Both the position numbers and the translations under genes were made by a program. The notes below the pieces were generated by a model. It did no database searches. It was not told where the DNA came from and was given only the letters and a program-made list of their open reading frames with translations. Below, piece after piece: positions 1 through 7,697 of a stretch of 64,000 bases of DNA (position 1 is the stretch's first letter; each line of letters begins with the position of its first letter). Location of the stretch: contig NZ_JAIWOY010000007.1 in assembly GCF_020216525.1 (NCBI RefSeq), positions 149,097 to 213,096 on the forward strand, written 5' to 3'. The stretch comes from Nocardioides nematodiphilus. GTDB lineage: Bacteria > Actinomycetota > Actinomycetes > Propionibacteriales > Nocardioidaceae.

Positions 1-618
1 CACCACGGCATTGACCTGGCAACGTACCGGCCCGGCCCGGGCGACGGCGGCTACCTGCTGTTCCTGGGGCGGATGTCTCGTGAGAAGGGCATCGCTGCAG
101 CCCTGCGCGTGGCCCATCGCACGGGCAGGCGTCTGAAGGTGGTGACGAAGATGCGCGACCCTTCGGAGACCGACTATTTCACGACGGTCGTCGAACCGAT
201 GCTCGCCGACGACGACGAACTGCTCCTCGAGCCCACGATCGAGACACGGCTGGATCTCTTGCAGCACGCCGAGGCGTTGATCAACCCCATCGCGTGGCCC
301 GAACCCTTCGGGCTGGCCATGGCCGAAGCCCTGGCTAGCGGCACGCCGGTGATCGGCTACGGCGCCGGGGCCGCGCCGGAGATCGTCGACCACGGATCCA
401 CCGGGCTGCTGTGCCACGACGAAGACGACCTGAGCAGAGCCGTCGGTCGGATCCGGTTCCTCGACCGGGGTGCGTGCCGCGCAGCCGCGGAACGGCGCTT
501 CTCACTAGCCCGGATGGCTCACGACCACGTCGAGCTCTACGAGCGCGTCCTGTCGAACCCTGCGTCGGCGCATGAGCTGCACCTCGGGGTCCGCCCGCAG
601 GCCGAGGTCGTCGCATGA
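1..618 (+). CDS. GT4-type glycosyltransferase, 3' part only
   Basis: The gene begins before the window; 205 C-terminal codons are visible in frame 1. They form the second Rossmann half of a GT-B, family GT4 glycosyltransferase. A 'LLFLGRMSREKG' segment is the usual strand and loop at the start of the donor-binding domain, and 'EPFGLAMAE' near residue 103 is the E-x7-E donor-nucleotide motif. The protein probably transfers a sugar from a nucleotide-sugar donor in the cytoplasm; the acceptor cannot be told. Its stop overlaps the start of the next gene by four bases (ATGA), so it is probably translationally coupled to the debranching-type glucosidase. Such pairs are often linked to glycogen, trehalose or stress metabolism; that link is inference. 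Confidence 0.85.
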   Translation, partial: HHGIDLATYRPGPGDGGYLLFLGRMSREKGIAAALRVAHRTGRRLKVVTKMRDPSETDYFTTVVEPMLADDDELLLEPTIETRLDLLQHAEALINPIAWPEPFGLAMAEALASGTPVIGYGAGAAPEIVDHGSTGLLCHDEDDLSRAVGRIRFLDRGACRAAAERRFSLARMAHDHVELYERVLSNPASAHELHLGVRPQAEVVA

Positions 619-2771
619 CGGGGCTCTCCCCTCCGAGGTCGCCTTGGTCGTCGGACTCCGAGCCGGCCAGCGACTCGGGCGTGGCCGATACCGTCACGCT
701 GCTCGAAGGCACCACGTTCTGCATCAGTGAGCAGGGCGGAGACATTCGCGCTTCCGGTGCCCAGGGTCTCTTCGCCCGGGACACGAGGGTGCTGTCACGG
801 TGGACGCTGACCTTCAACGGAGACGCCCCCATCGTGCTCGACGCACAACGGACCGAGCCCTACCGCGCGACCTATCTCAGCCGGATACCTGCGGCCGCCG
901 GCCAGGGTGACAGCACGACGATGCTGGTGGTCCGAGACCGACACGTCGGTGATGGCATGAGGGAGCAGATCACACTGCGCAACCTGACGAGCACCGAGGC
1001 TTCCGGCGTGCTCCGCCTAGGCGTCGATGCGGACTTCGCCGATCTGTTCGAGGTCAAGGACGGGCGTACACCGACTGCCAGTCGCATTGTGCGGGTCGTG
1101 GACGACGAGGGCATCGGCCTTTCCCGGACGCGCGGCGTCCATCATCCCGCCGTGCACATCCGAGCTGACGGCACTCCCGACCTCTCGCCGCAGGCGCTGA
1201 GCTGGAACCTCGTCGTCCCGTCCCGTGGCGAGTGCACCGTCGTCGTGCACGTCGCGCCAGTCCTCGACGGCGTCCGGCTCACGAGCAGCCACGATGTCGG
1301 CCACCCGCTCGGGTGCACAAAACCGGCCCGCCGGTTCCACGAATGGCGCCACGGCATCCCGGAACTGACGAGCGGGGACGCGGGACTGTCCGCCGTCCTG
1401 GCACGCAGTGTCGAGGACCTCGGCGCGCTGCGGATCTTCGACGACCAGCACCCCGACCGCGCCGTGGTCGCAGCCGGCGCCCCATGGTTCATGGCGCTGT
1501 TCGGGCGCGACTCGATCCTGACATCGTGGATGCTGCTGCCCCTAGACAGCAGCATGACCGTCGGCACCCTCCAAACGCTCGCCGACCATCAGGGCACTCT
1601 GACCGACGCCGTGACCGAGGAGCAGCCCGGACGCATCCTCCACGAGATCCGGTTCGGCCTCACCGCTGTCGACCTCACCCTGGGCGGGGGCAGGGTCTAC
1701 TACGGCACCGCTGACGCGACCTCGCTGTTCGTCATGCTTCTGGGCGAGCTTTCCCGTTGGGGCGGGGACCCCGCGATCATCGGCGACCTCCTCCCCCACG
1801 CCGACCGAGCGCTGGACTGGATCGAGAACGCCGGCGACCGCGATGGGGACGGCTTCGTGGAGTATCAGTGCGGCACCGACCACGGCCTGGTCAATCAGGG
1901 CTGGAAGGACTCCTGGGACGGCATCAGCTTCGCCGATGGCCGACTTCCCACCGGCCCTATCGCCTTGGCCGAGGTGCAGGCCTATACCTACGCCGCCCTC
2001 TTGGCCCGCGCGGGACTTGCTCAGGCTGCGGGCGACGACGACGCTCACCACATGTGGAGCGTCAAGGCGGCCGACCTCAAGCGGCGGTTCAACGAGGCGT
2101 TCTGGATCCCCGACCGTGGGTGGTTCGCCGTCGGGCTTGACGGCGACAAGCAACAGATCGACAGCCTCACGTCCAACATCGGGCACTGCCTGTGGACCGG
2201 GATCGTCGACAACGACAAGGCCGCTGCCGTAGCGGACCACCTACTGTCACCCGACCTGTTCACCGGCTGGGGCATCCGCACCCTGGCGTCGAGCATGGCT
2301 CGCTTCAATCCGATGGGCTACCACAACGGCTCCGTGTGGCCTCACGACAACGCCCTGTGCGCGGCAGGTCTGATGCGCTACGGGTTCGTGGATCACGCCC
2401 AGCGGGTCATCACCGGTCTCCTGGCCGCCGCCGACGACTTCGGTCACCGGTTACCCGAGCTGTTCAGCGGCTTCGACCGCGCCGACTTCGCGTCACCAGT
2501 CCCGTACCCGACCGCGTGCTCGCCCCAGGCCTGGGCCGCAGCCGCTCCACTGTCGTTCCTGCGCACCCTGCTGCGCTTCGACCCGGACTCGCCGCGCGGG
2601 CAGATCGCGTGCGCGCCATCGGTCCCCGAGCAGTACCTCCCTCTCGGGGTGCACGGGATCCGGGTCGACGGCCACCGGCTCACCATCGACGTCACGGCCG
2701 ACGGCTGGGTCATGGAAGGTCTGGGCGACGCTCGCTTCAAGCTCACCACGTCCCAGGAGCGCCGTTGTTGA
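615..2771 (+). CDS. Amylo-alpha-1,6-glucosidase / glycogen-debranching-type protein
   Basis: This 718-residue protein has the two-part layout of bacterial glycogen-debranching-like enzymes. The N-terminal beta-rich domain (about residues 25-215; 'LFARDTRVLSRW' is typical of GDE_N_bis) is followed by an (alpha/alpha)6 catalytic toroid carrying 'MALFGRDSILTSWM' and 'NQGWKDSWDG', with the acidic residues expected for GH63/GH133-like hydrolysis. It likely cleaves alpha-1,6 branch linkages or a related oligosaccharide in the cytoplasm. The length is normal and no break is seen. The ATG overlaps the upstream glycosyltransferase stop, so the two form an operon. The exact substrate is uncertain because many family members annotated as debranching enzymes are untested. 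Confidence 0.88.
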   Translation: MTGLSPPRSPWSSDSEPASDSGVADTVTLLEGTTFCISEQGGDIRASGAQGLFARDTRVLSRWTLTFNGDAPIVLDAQRTEPYRATYLSRIPAAAGQGDSTTMLVVRDRHVGDGMREQITLRNLTSTEASGVLRLGVDADFADLFEVKDGRTPTASRIVRVVDDEGIGLSRTRGVHHPAVHIRADGTPDLSPQALSWNLVVPSRGECTVVVHVAPVLDGVRLTSSHDVGHPLGCTKPARRFHEWRHGIPELTSGDAGLSAVLARSVEDLGALRIFDDQHPDRAVVAAGAPWFMALFGRDSILTSWMLLPLDSSMTVGTLQTLADHQGTLTDAVTEEQPGRILHEIRFGLTAVDLTLGGGRVYYGTADATSLFVMLLGELSRWGGDPAIIGDLLPHADRALDWIENAGDRDGDGFVEYQCGTDHGLVNQGWKDSWDGISFADGRLPTGPIALAEVQAYTYAALLARAGLAQAAGDDDAHHMWSVKAADLKRRFNEAFWIPDRGWFAVGLDGDKQQIDSLTSNIGHCLWTGIVDNDKAAAVADHLLSPDLFTGWGIRTLASSMARFNPMGYHNGSVWPHDNALCAAGLMRYGFVDHAQRVITGLLAAADDFGHRLPELFSGFDRADFASPVPYPTACSPQAWAAAAPLSFLRTLLRFDPDSPRGQIACAPSVPEQYLPLGVHGIRVDGHRLTIDVTADGWVMEGLGDARFKLTTSQERRC

Positions 2772-2777
2772 CTCCGA

Positions 2778-2821
2778 GGCAACGCAGGAGGTGTTCGGGG
2801 CCGCAACCCCCTTGCGTTGCC
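2778..2821. terminator. Hairpin between convergent genes
   Basis: A perfect 9-bp stem (GGCAACGCA at 2778-2786 with TGCGTTGCC at 2813-2821) encloses an inner GGGG/CCCC stem (2797-2800 with 2807-2810). It lies just after the glucosidase stop and just after the end of the convergent desaturase remnant. It can serve both strands, although there is no T-run. Confidence 0.6.
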
Positions 2822-2825
2822 AAGG

Positions 2826-3302
2826 CTAGCCGCGCAACGTGGCCCCGACGCGATGCATGTGCTTGACCGCCGCCGCGTACGCGGCAAGCGCGCTGCACTC
2901 GAGGTAGGGGATCTGGTGCTCGTCGCAGAAGTCGCGTAGGAGTGGTTGAGCGCGGCGGAAGGCCAGACCGAGGACCCGGCTGCCTCTCGAGCTGCGAGTG
3001 ACCTGCAGGTGGCCGATGTCGTGGCCCAGGAAGCTGGTCCGGTTGGCCAGCACAGCGAGCACCGGAGTCATTGCGAGCAACCAGCAGGCGTGACGGTGCG
3101 TGAGCATCACCGCGATGACCATCCCCAGGGCAGCCAGCACCGCCGAGGCGTTCCGAGTGAAGGCGACGGGTCGCCGGCGCATCAGGCCGGCGTCGCGCAC
3201 GCGCCGAGCGAGATCGCCGTACCCTCCCTGTGCGGCGCCAGCGGTGACCTCGGACCGCTCCGACTGCGCAGCGGGGGTGGTGCTCACGTCATCGAGGCTC
3301 AC
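2826..3302 (-). pseudogene. Fatty acid desaturase with the catalytic middle deleted
   Basis: The 158-residue product joins the N-terminus and C-terminus of a membrane fatty acid desaturase without the middle. Residues about 20-95 match the family start: 'YGDLARRVRDAGL', a hydrophobic pair, then 'FLGHDIGH', the first histidine box. From about residue 114, 'FRRAQPLLRDFC' and 'AVKHMHRVGATLR' match the family's last 45 residues. The second and third histidine boxes and the remaining membrane segments, roughly 180-200 residues, are missing. The join keeps the frame, so a short membrane protein could still be made, but it cannot bind the di-iron centre. The GTG start at 3302 has AGGAG seven bases upstream. 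It lies downstream of the DUF5994 gene on the same strand. Confidence 0.8.
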
Positions 3303-3433
3303 GGTCGAACTCCTGGCTGCGATGCCGGCATCGCCCGGAAGGGCTGGCCGACCTGGGAAGGACGGGCCAGGAGGGCGGTCCTGGTCACCCGCAGGTGGAT
3401 GGGCCGTGCGCGGCCCGCTCACGAGGGGTCCCG

Positions 3434-3889
3434 CTACGGGTGCCCGCCATCGTCGTCCCAGGCGGAGCGGGCCTCGTTCGTCTCGCATGCATCAGTCGTC
3501 GCGCGGACCGGGACGGCGGGACTCCGCCGCCCGCCGGCGTCGAGGAGGAGCGCAGCGGCTTCGTCCGCCGGGGTCTCGGGTGCGATGACGTCGATAGCCA
3601 GCCGACGGCCGTCGAGCATGGTGAGGACGAGCTGACGGGTGTCGTCCCTCGGGAAGGAGCCGGTCTTCACCCGCCGCCCAGGAACGGCGACCGAACGGGG
3701 GCGGTCGTCCCAGTCCGGCGGTGAGTAGAGGACCCGCGCGATGCGCCCGGAGCTGGATGGCCACAGTGCGAACAGGCCGCCGAGCTCCTCGCTCAGGTTG
3801 CGGCTGTGCGGCCACCAGGCGCCCGACGCCATGCCCGGCTCCGACATGGGGCGGACTGCGAATCGCCCCGTCCGATCATCAGTGGCCAT
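3434..3889 (-). CDS. DUF5994 family protein
   Basis: A 151-residue soluble protein of the actinobacterial DUF5994 family. The sequence shows 'GAWWPHSRNLSEEL' near residue 23, 'GRIARVLYSPPDWD' and 'AVPGRRVKTGSF', the conserved spine of that family. No function is established. I chose the ATG at 3889 because the recognisable family sequence starts soon after it; an in-frame GTG at 3982 and ATG at 3964 would add an unconserved leader. It sits 131 bases upstream of the desaturase remnant on the same strand and is divergent from the histidine kinase, in a neighbourhood that also holds a hemerythrin protein. Confidence 0.72.
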   Translation of the reverse strand: MATDDRTGRFAVRPMSEPGMASGAWWPHSRNLSEELGGLFALWPSSSGRIARVLYSPPDWDDRPRSVAVPGRRVKTGSFPRDDTRQLVLTMLDGRRLAIDVIAPETPADEAAALLLDAGGRRSPAVPVRATTDACETNEARSAWDDDGGHP

Positions 3890-4206
3890 GAGTGCCACCG
3901 CCTGTCCCTTGCTGCATCGGCCGTCCCGCGGTGGAGTCGAGCGATTGCAGTCTTCTTCGATCATACGCCGGTATTCCAACACCGGCCGTCCGTTGGTCTT
4001 CTTCGCGCGTTGGCACCGTGCTCATCGAGCACTCGACCTGGTGGCGCAGGTGTCCTGTCCCGCAGGTGTCACGTCAGGGGCCGAACCCGCGTACGGGTGC
4101 GCCACCGCACGCGGCAACATTTGCGGTGCGCCGTAGAGTGGAAGTCAACCAGCTTGCCATGCCAGCGCTCTTCGAGCCTCCAGGGCAGGACCGAGAGGCG
4201 GGCGTC
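3890..4206. other. Divergent intergenic region, DUF5994 / histidine kinase
   Basis: This 317-base stretch holds no convincing gene. It contains an inverted repeat GCCGGT-N8-ACCGGC at 3967-3986 and a ten-base direct repeat (gtcttcttcg at 3950-3959 and 3996-4005), both possible regulatory sites. Reading frames through it are continuous with the flanking genes but show no family sequence. Confidence 0.45.
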
Positions 4207-5739
4207 GTGGCGACGTCCTTGAATCACTCGTGTCGGCCGGGCGGCGCACGCGATGGCGCGTACGAACTCGAGCGATCCTCGCTGGTCGTGCCGCGGGCAG
4301 GGATGCTGGTCGCGCTGCCCCGCGCAGCGGTGCTGGTGCTGCTGCCGCTCACCCTCGCCCTCGCGTTGGTGCCTGAGGCGCGGAATGTGGACGGCGTCGC
4401 GCGCGCCCAGGACCTGACCGCCTACCCGTTGATTCTCTTGGCGGGCATCACGCTCTACTTCTGCCAGCGCATCGCCGGGGACGCCGGCCACGGTCGGCTT
4501 GCCGCCGGCATCGTCCTCCTCGGATCTCAAGGCGTCGGCCTTGCGGCCATCCGTGTCGCTCGGCCCGTGGCCGCCATCGAGCACCGCGACTGGTCGACCG
4601 GTATCGACGTGTCGTTCCAGGTAGGGCTCCTGCTGCTGACGGTGCTCGTCGGCCGCCAGCTCCGAGCCGACCGCCGATTCGCCGACCCGGTCGCCGTGAG
4701 CGTGGCCGGCGCCGTCGTGCTCGTAGCAGCCCGGGCGGCCGTCCTCGCGCTGCCCTCCACGGGCCTCGCCCCGGTCGCTGTGCGCCTCCTCGCGGCCTTG
4801 GCGCTCACGGCGCAGGTGGGCACCGCGGTCCTCCTGCTGCGAGCCGCGTGGTTGCCGCACTGGTTCCGCGCTCCCGTCGCGGGGGCGCTGAGCCTCCTGG
4901 GTCTCAGCCACTTCCTCGTGTCCGCAGGCCCGTTCGGTGAGGTCGGCGGCGGCTTCGCGGTGGCCGCGGGGCTCCTGGGTGCCATGCTGCTCCTCGCGGC
5001 GAGCTTCGCCCTCCTCGAGGTGCTGCTGGAGCGCAGCGGCGACGCCGTCGTCGGGCTGAACCACCGGGTGGATCACCTTGAGGCTGACGCGCGCGTCGAG
5101 CAGGAGCACCGACACGAGGTCGGAAGCACCTTCGCCGGGATCGCGAACGGGATCCACCTCCTCCGCTCGCCGATATTGCTGACCGAGGATCGCCGCCGCG
5201 ACCTCGAGACGATGCTCGACGCCGAAGCGGCGCGACTCCAGCGATTGATGGACCCCGGAAGGGCAGTCGTGTCGCAGTATCTGGACCTCGACGGCGTCCT
5301 GAACCCGCTCGTCGCCGCTCATCGCATCCGCGGGAGAGTCGTTCACTGGCGGCCCAGTGGACTGCACGTCAGATGTCGTGCCGACGACATCGCCCAGGTG
5401 GTCAACATCCTCCTCGAGAACGTCGCCAGGCATGGCGGGACTGCGGCGACCCTCACCGCTGCCAGAACCGGCGACGGCATCGAGATCCGGGTCACAGACC
5501 GGGGCCCAGGCATCGATCCCGCCCTCGCCGAGATCATCTTTCTCCGGGGCCACCGAGGAACACTTTCCCACGGCGAGGGCTTCGGACTGCACATCGCTCA
5601 CCGACTCATGATCGAGCACGGCGGCGGACTCCGGCTCGTCCAGGACGCGACAGTGCCCGGCGCCAGCTTCGTCGCCCGTCTCCCCCGCGCGCTGACCGCT
5701 CCCCTCGCCACCAACGCACGGGAACGCGCGACCCCATGA
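4207..5739 (+). CDS. Membrane sensor histidine kinase
   Basis: A 510-residue sensor kinase. The N-terminal ~270 residues are a run of hydrophobic segments, consistent with eight or more membrane helices, and no separate extracellular sensor is evident. The dimerisation helix carries 'EHRHEVGSTFAGI', a short H-box variant. The ATPase domain is complete: N-box 'NILLENVARHGG', G1 'DRGPGID' and G2 'GEGFGLHIAHRL'. It would autophosphorylate in response to a membrane signal, but no response regulator lies next to it, so it looks like an orphan. The GTG at 4207 follows GAGAGG at a fitting distance; an internal ATG at 4303 is an alternative start. Its signal is unknown. Confidence 0.8.
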   Translation: MATSLNHSCRPGGARDGAYELERSSLVVPRAGMLVALPRAAVLVLLPLTLALALVPEARNVDGVARAQDLTAYPLILLAGITLYFCQRIAGDAGHGRLAAGIVLLGSQGVGLAAIRVARPVAAIEHRDWSTGIDVSFQVGLLLLTVLVGRQLRADRRFADPVAVSVAGAVVLVAARAAVLALPSTGLAPVAVRLLAALALTAQVGTAVLLLRAAWLPHWFRAPVAGALSLLGLSHFLVSAGPFGEVGGGFAVAAGLLGAMLLLAASFALLEVLLERSGDAVVGLNHRVDHLEADARVEQEHRHEVGSTFAGIANGIHLLRSPILLTEDRRRDLETMLDAEAARLQRLMDPGRAVVSQYLDLDGVLNPLVAAHRIRGRVVHWRPSGLHVRCRADDIAQVVNILLENVARHGGTAATLTAARTGDGIEIRVTDRGPGIDPALAEIIFLRGHRGTLSHGEGFGLHIAHRLMIEHGGGLRLVQDATVPGASFVARLPRALTAPLATNARERATP

Positions 5740-5831
5740 CCGCAGATCGGCGACAGGCGGTGTGACGTGCGGGCCTGTGGGTAACGCACCAAGGTCCGTA
5801 TAGCCGCCCCGACGACCCAGGAGGACCCACC

Positions 5832-6410
5832 ATGGGTGACGCGATGGAAGACCGGGCCAAGGCCCGTGCCCTGCCCGAAGGCGATGTGATCCGGGTGCTG
5901 CTGGAGCAGCACGCGCAGATCCGGGACCTCTTCAGCGAGGTCAAGAACCACACCGGCAAGGAGCAGGAGTCGGCCTTCGATGCGTTGCGCGCTCTGCTCG
6001 CCGTGCACGAGACCGCGGAGGAGATGGTGCTCCGCCCGGTCACCGAGAAGGTGGTCGGCGAGGACGTCGCCGTGGCCCGCAACCATGAGGAGATGGCGGC
6101 CAACGCCTTCCTGGCCCACCTGGAGAAGATGTCGCTGGACGACCCTGACTTCGCGGCGCAGTTCGCCGAGTTCGAGGCGGCGGTGGACAAGCACGCGGAG
6201 GCCGAGGAGAGCGAGGAGTTCCCACGGATCCTGGCCGAGTGCGACGTCGACCAGCGTCAGACGATGGGCCGCAAGATCAAGGCCGCGGAGATGATCGCGC
6301 CGACCCACCCCCACCCGTCGATGGAGCCGGGCTCGATGCACCAGCGGATGGTCGGGCCGTTCGCCGCCCTCATCGATCGCGCCCGCGACGCGATCTCCCA
6401 CGCGCACTGA
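5832..6410 (+). CDS. Hemerythrin HHE domain protein
   Basis: A 192-residue cytosolic protein with a hemerythrin-like four-helix bundle. Histidine and glutamate ligands for a di-iron site are spread through the bundle: 'LLEQHAQIRDLF' near residue 27, 'VHETAEEMVL' near 60, 'NHEEM' and 'KHAEAEESEEFP'. Actinobacterial relatives are linked to oxidative or nitrosative stress sensing and iron handling; the role here is inferred from family only. The ATG at 5832 is preceded by AGGAGG at a fitting spacing, so the start is firm. It is transcribed alone, and the next gene is convergent. Confidence 0.87.
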   Translation: MGDAMEDRAKARALPEGDVIRVLLEQHAQIRDLFSEVKNHTGKEQESAFDALRALLAVHETAEEMVLRPVTEKVVGEDVAVARNHEEMAANAFLAHLEKMSLDDPDFAAQFAEFEAAVDKHAEAEESEEFPRILAECDVDQRQTMGRKIKAAEMIAPTHPHPSMEPGSMHQRMVGPFAALIDRARDAISHAH

Positions 6411-6418
6411 CGGATCAC

Positions 6419-6645
6419 TCAGGCGGAGTGGCCCGCCTCGATGTCGGCGACGTCCTGGAGGCTCAGGGCGTCGCCGTTCTCGTCCTCGGCCGCATCGACG
6501 CCCCCCACGGGTGCGAGCAGGTGGTCTGCGTCGAGAAGCCGACGAGGCAGCCGTCGCGCTCATCACCGGACGCGGCGGTGACGACGAAGACCGGGTAGTC
6601 GTGCCCGGCCACGAAGTCGTCGAGGCCGGGCCCGGCAGGCCTCAT
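6419..6645 (-). pseudogene. Flavin reductase-like gene, internally deleted and frameshifted
   Basis: Both ends of a flavin-reductase-domain protein remain, but not the middle. From the ATG at 6645 the frame reads 'LDDFVAGHDYPVFVVTAASG' and 'CLVGFSTQTT', the FMN-binding start of the family. After the join near 6548 the family C-terminus continues in another frame ('DALSLQDVADIEAGHSA' to a TGA at 6419). About 100 central residues are gone and the total length is not a multiple of three. The start overlaps the stop of the upstream luciferase-like gene (ATGA), so the intact ancestor was probably its coupled flavin partner. Confidence 0.78.
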
Positions 6646-7619
6646 CCGCCGCCGCCGTCGCGGGTGAGCGCGCGGGTCTTGCGTACGGCCGGCAGGACCT
6701 CCTCGCCGAAGCGCCGGATCATCTCGGCGTAGTGCGGGCCGATGTTCGCGACGTAGACCTCCTCGAAGGAGGCGTAGTCGTCGAAGGCCTCCGCGTGACG
6801 CTGGAGGTCGGGGCCGCACACGTGCGCGTTGCGGGTCATCTCCTCGGTGACCAGCTGAGCGCCCTGCTCGAACTGCTTGGGTGACGCCAGCACCTGGGCC
6901 AGCTCGCCGGGCAGGCCGGAGGTCGACCAGAGCCGGTGCGCGTGACCGACGGCCTCCTCCTCGGTCGGCGCGTACGCCGCCTTGATGGTCGCGATCGCGG
7001 GCTTGCCGCCGGACTCGGTGCGGAAGAGGTCGAGGAGCTCGGCGTCCGCGGTGGTGGTGACATATCCGTCGCCGATCCGCGCCGCGAGCTTGGTCGCCGC
7101 CGGGCCGAAGCCGCTGACGTAGATCTCCGGCGGCGTCTCGGGCAGGGTGTAGATCCGCGCGTCCTCGACGGTGTAGTGCTTGCCGTGGTGGTCGACGCGC
7201 TCGCCGGTCCACAGCCGCCGCATCACGTCGACGGCCTCCTCGAGCATCTCGAGGCGGATCTCGGCCGTCGGCCAGCGGTCGCCGTGGATGTGCTCGTTGA
7301 GGGCCTCGCCGGAGCCGACGCCGAGCCGGAAGCCGCCGTGATGGAGTGCCGCACTGGTGGCCGCCGCCTGGGCGGTGATCACCGGACTCATCCGTACGGT
7401 CGGGCACGTCACCGTGGTCGTGACGGGCAGTCGCGACACCTTCGCGAGAGCTCCGATCACGCTCCACACGAAGGCGCTCTGTCCCTGCTCGTCGTTCCAC
7501 GGATGGAAGTGGTCACTGATCGCGAGAGCCTCGAAGCCGGCCTCCTCGGCGAGCACCGCCTGCTCCAGCAGCTCGTCGGGGCCGTACTCCTCGGTCGAGA
7601 GGAAGTATCCGATCACCAT
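6642..7619 (-). CDS. Luciferase-like (F420/FMN-type) oxidoreductase
   Basis: A 325-residue TIM-barrel protein of the bacterial luciferase-like family. Typical features are 'MVIGYFLSTEEYGPDELLEQA' at the start, 'ALAISDHFHPWND' near residue 35, 'RLGVGSGEALNEHIHG' in the middle and 'YVSGFGPAATKLAARIGDGY' later. Actinobacterial members with the GSGEALNEH segment usually resemble F420-dependent glucose-6-phosphate dehydrogenase-like enzymes, so F420 is the likelier cofactor, but the substrate cannot be read. The ATG at 7619 starts directly at the family N-terminus. It is coupled by a four-base overlap to the flavin reductase remnant and is divergent from the GMC oxidoreductase. Confidence 0.83.
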   Translation of the reverse strand: MVIGYFLSTEEYGPDELLEQAVLAEEAGFEALAISDHFHPWNDEQGQSAFVWSVIGALAKVSRLPVTTTVTCPTVRMSPVITAQAAATSAALHHGGFRLGVGSGEALNEHIHGDRWPTAEIRLEMLEEAVDVMRRLWTGERVDHHGKHYTVEDARIYTLPETPPEIYVSGFGPAATKLAARIGDGYVTTTADAELLDLFRTESGGKPAIATIKAAYAPTEEEAVGHAHRLWSTSGLPGELAQVLASPKQFEQGAQLVTEEMTRNAHVCGPDLQRHAEAFDDYASFEEVYVANIGPHYAEMIRRFGEEVLPAVRKTRALTRDGGGG

Positions 7620-7664
7620 GCGCTGCCTGTACCCACGGGTATGGACCGGATATCTCACCTCTTG

Positions 7665-7680
7665 TCGGCACTCCTGCCGA
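7665..7680. promoter_or_regulatory. Palindrome in the divergent promoter region
   Basis: TCGGCA-CTCC-TGCCGA is a perfect 6+6 inverted repeat. It sits in the 78-base gap between the luciferase-like oxidoreductase and the GMC oxidoreductase and could be an operator for either gene. No regulator gene adjoins it. Confidence 0.35.
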
Positions 7681-7697
7681 TATGGGAGTGTCGCGGC

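Noticed and set aside
6936..7697. Extension of the GMC oxidoreductase 250 codons upstream
   Set aside because: The frame is open only because it is antisense to the luciferase-like gene; the family N-terminus begins just after the ATG at 7698.
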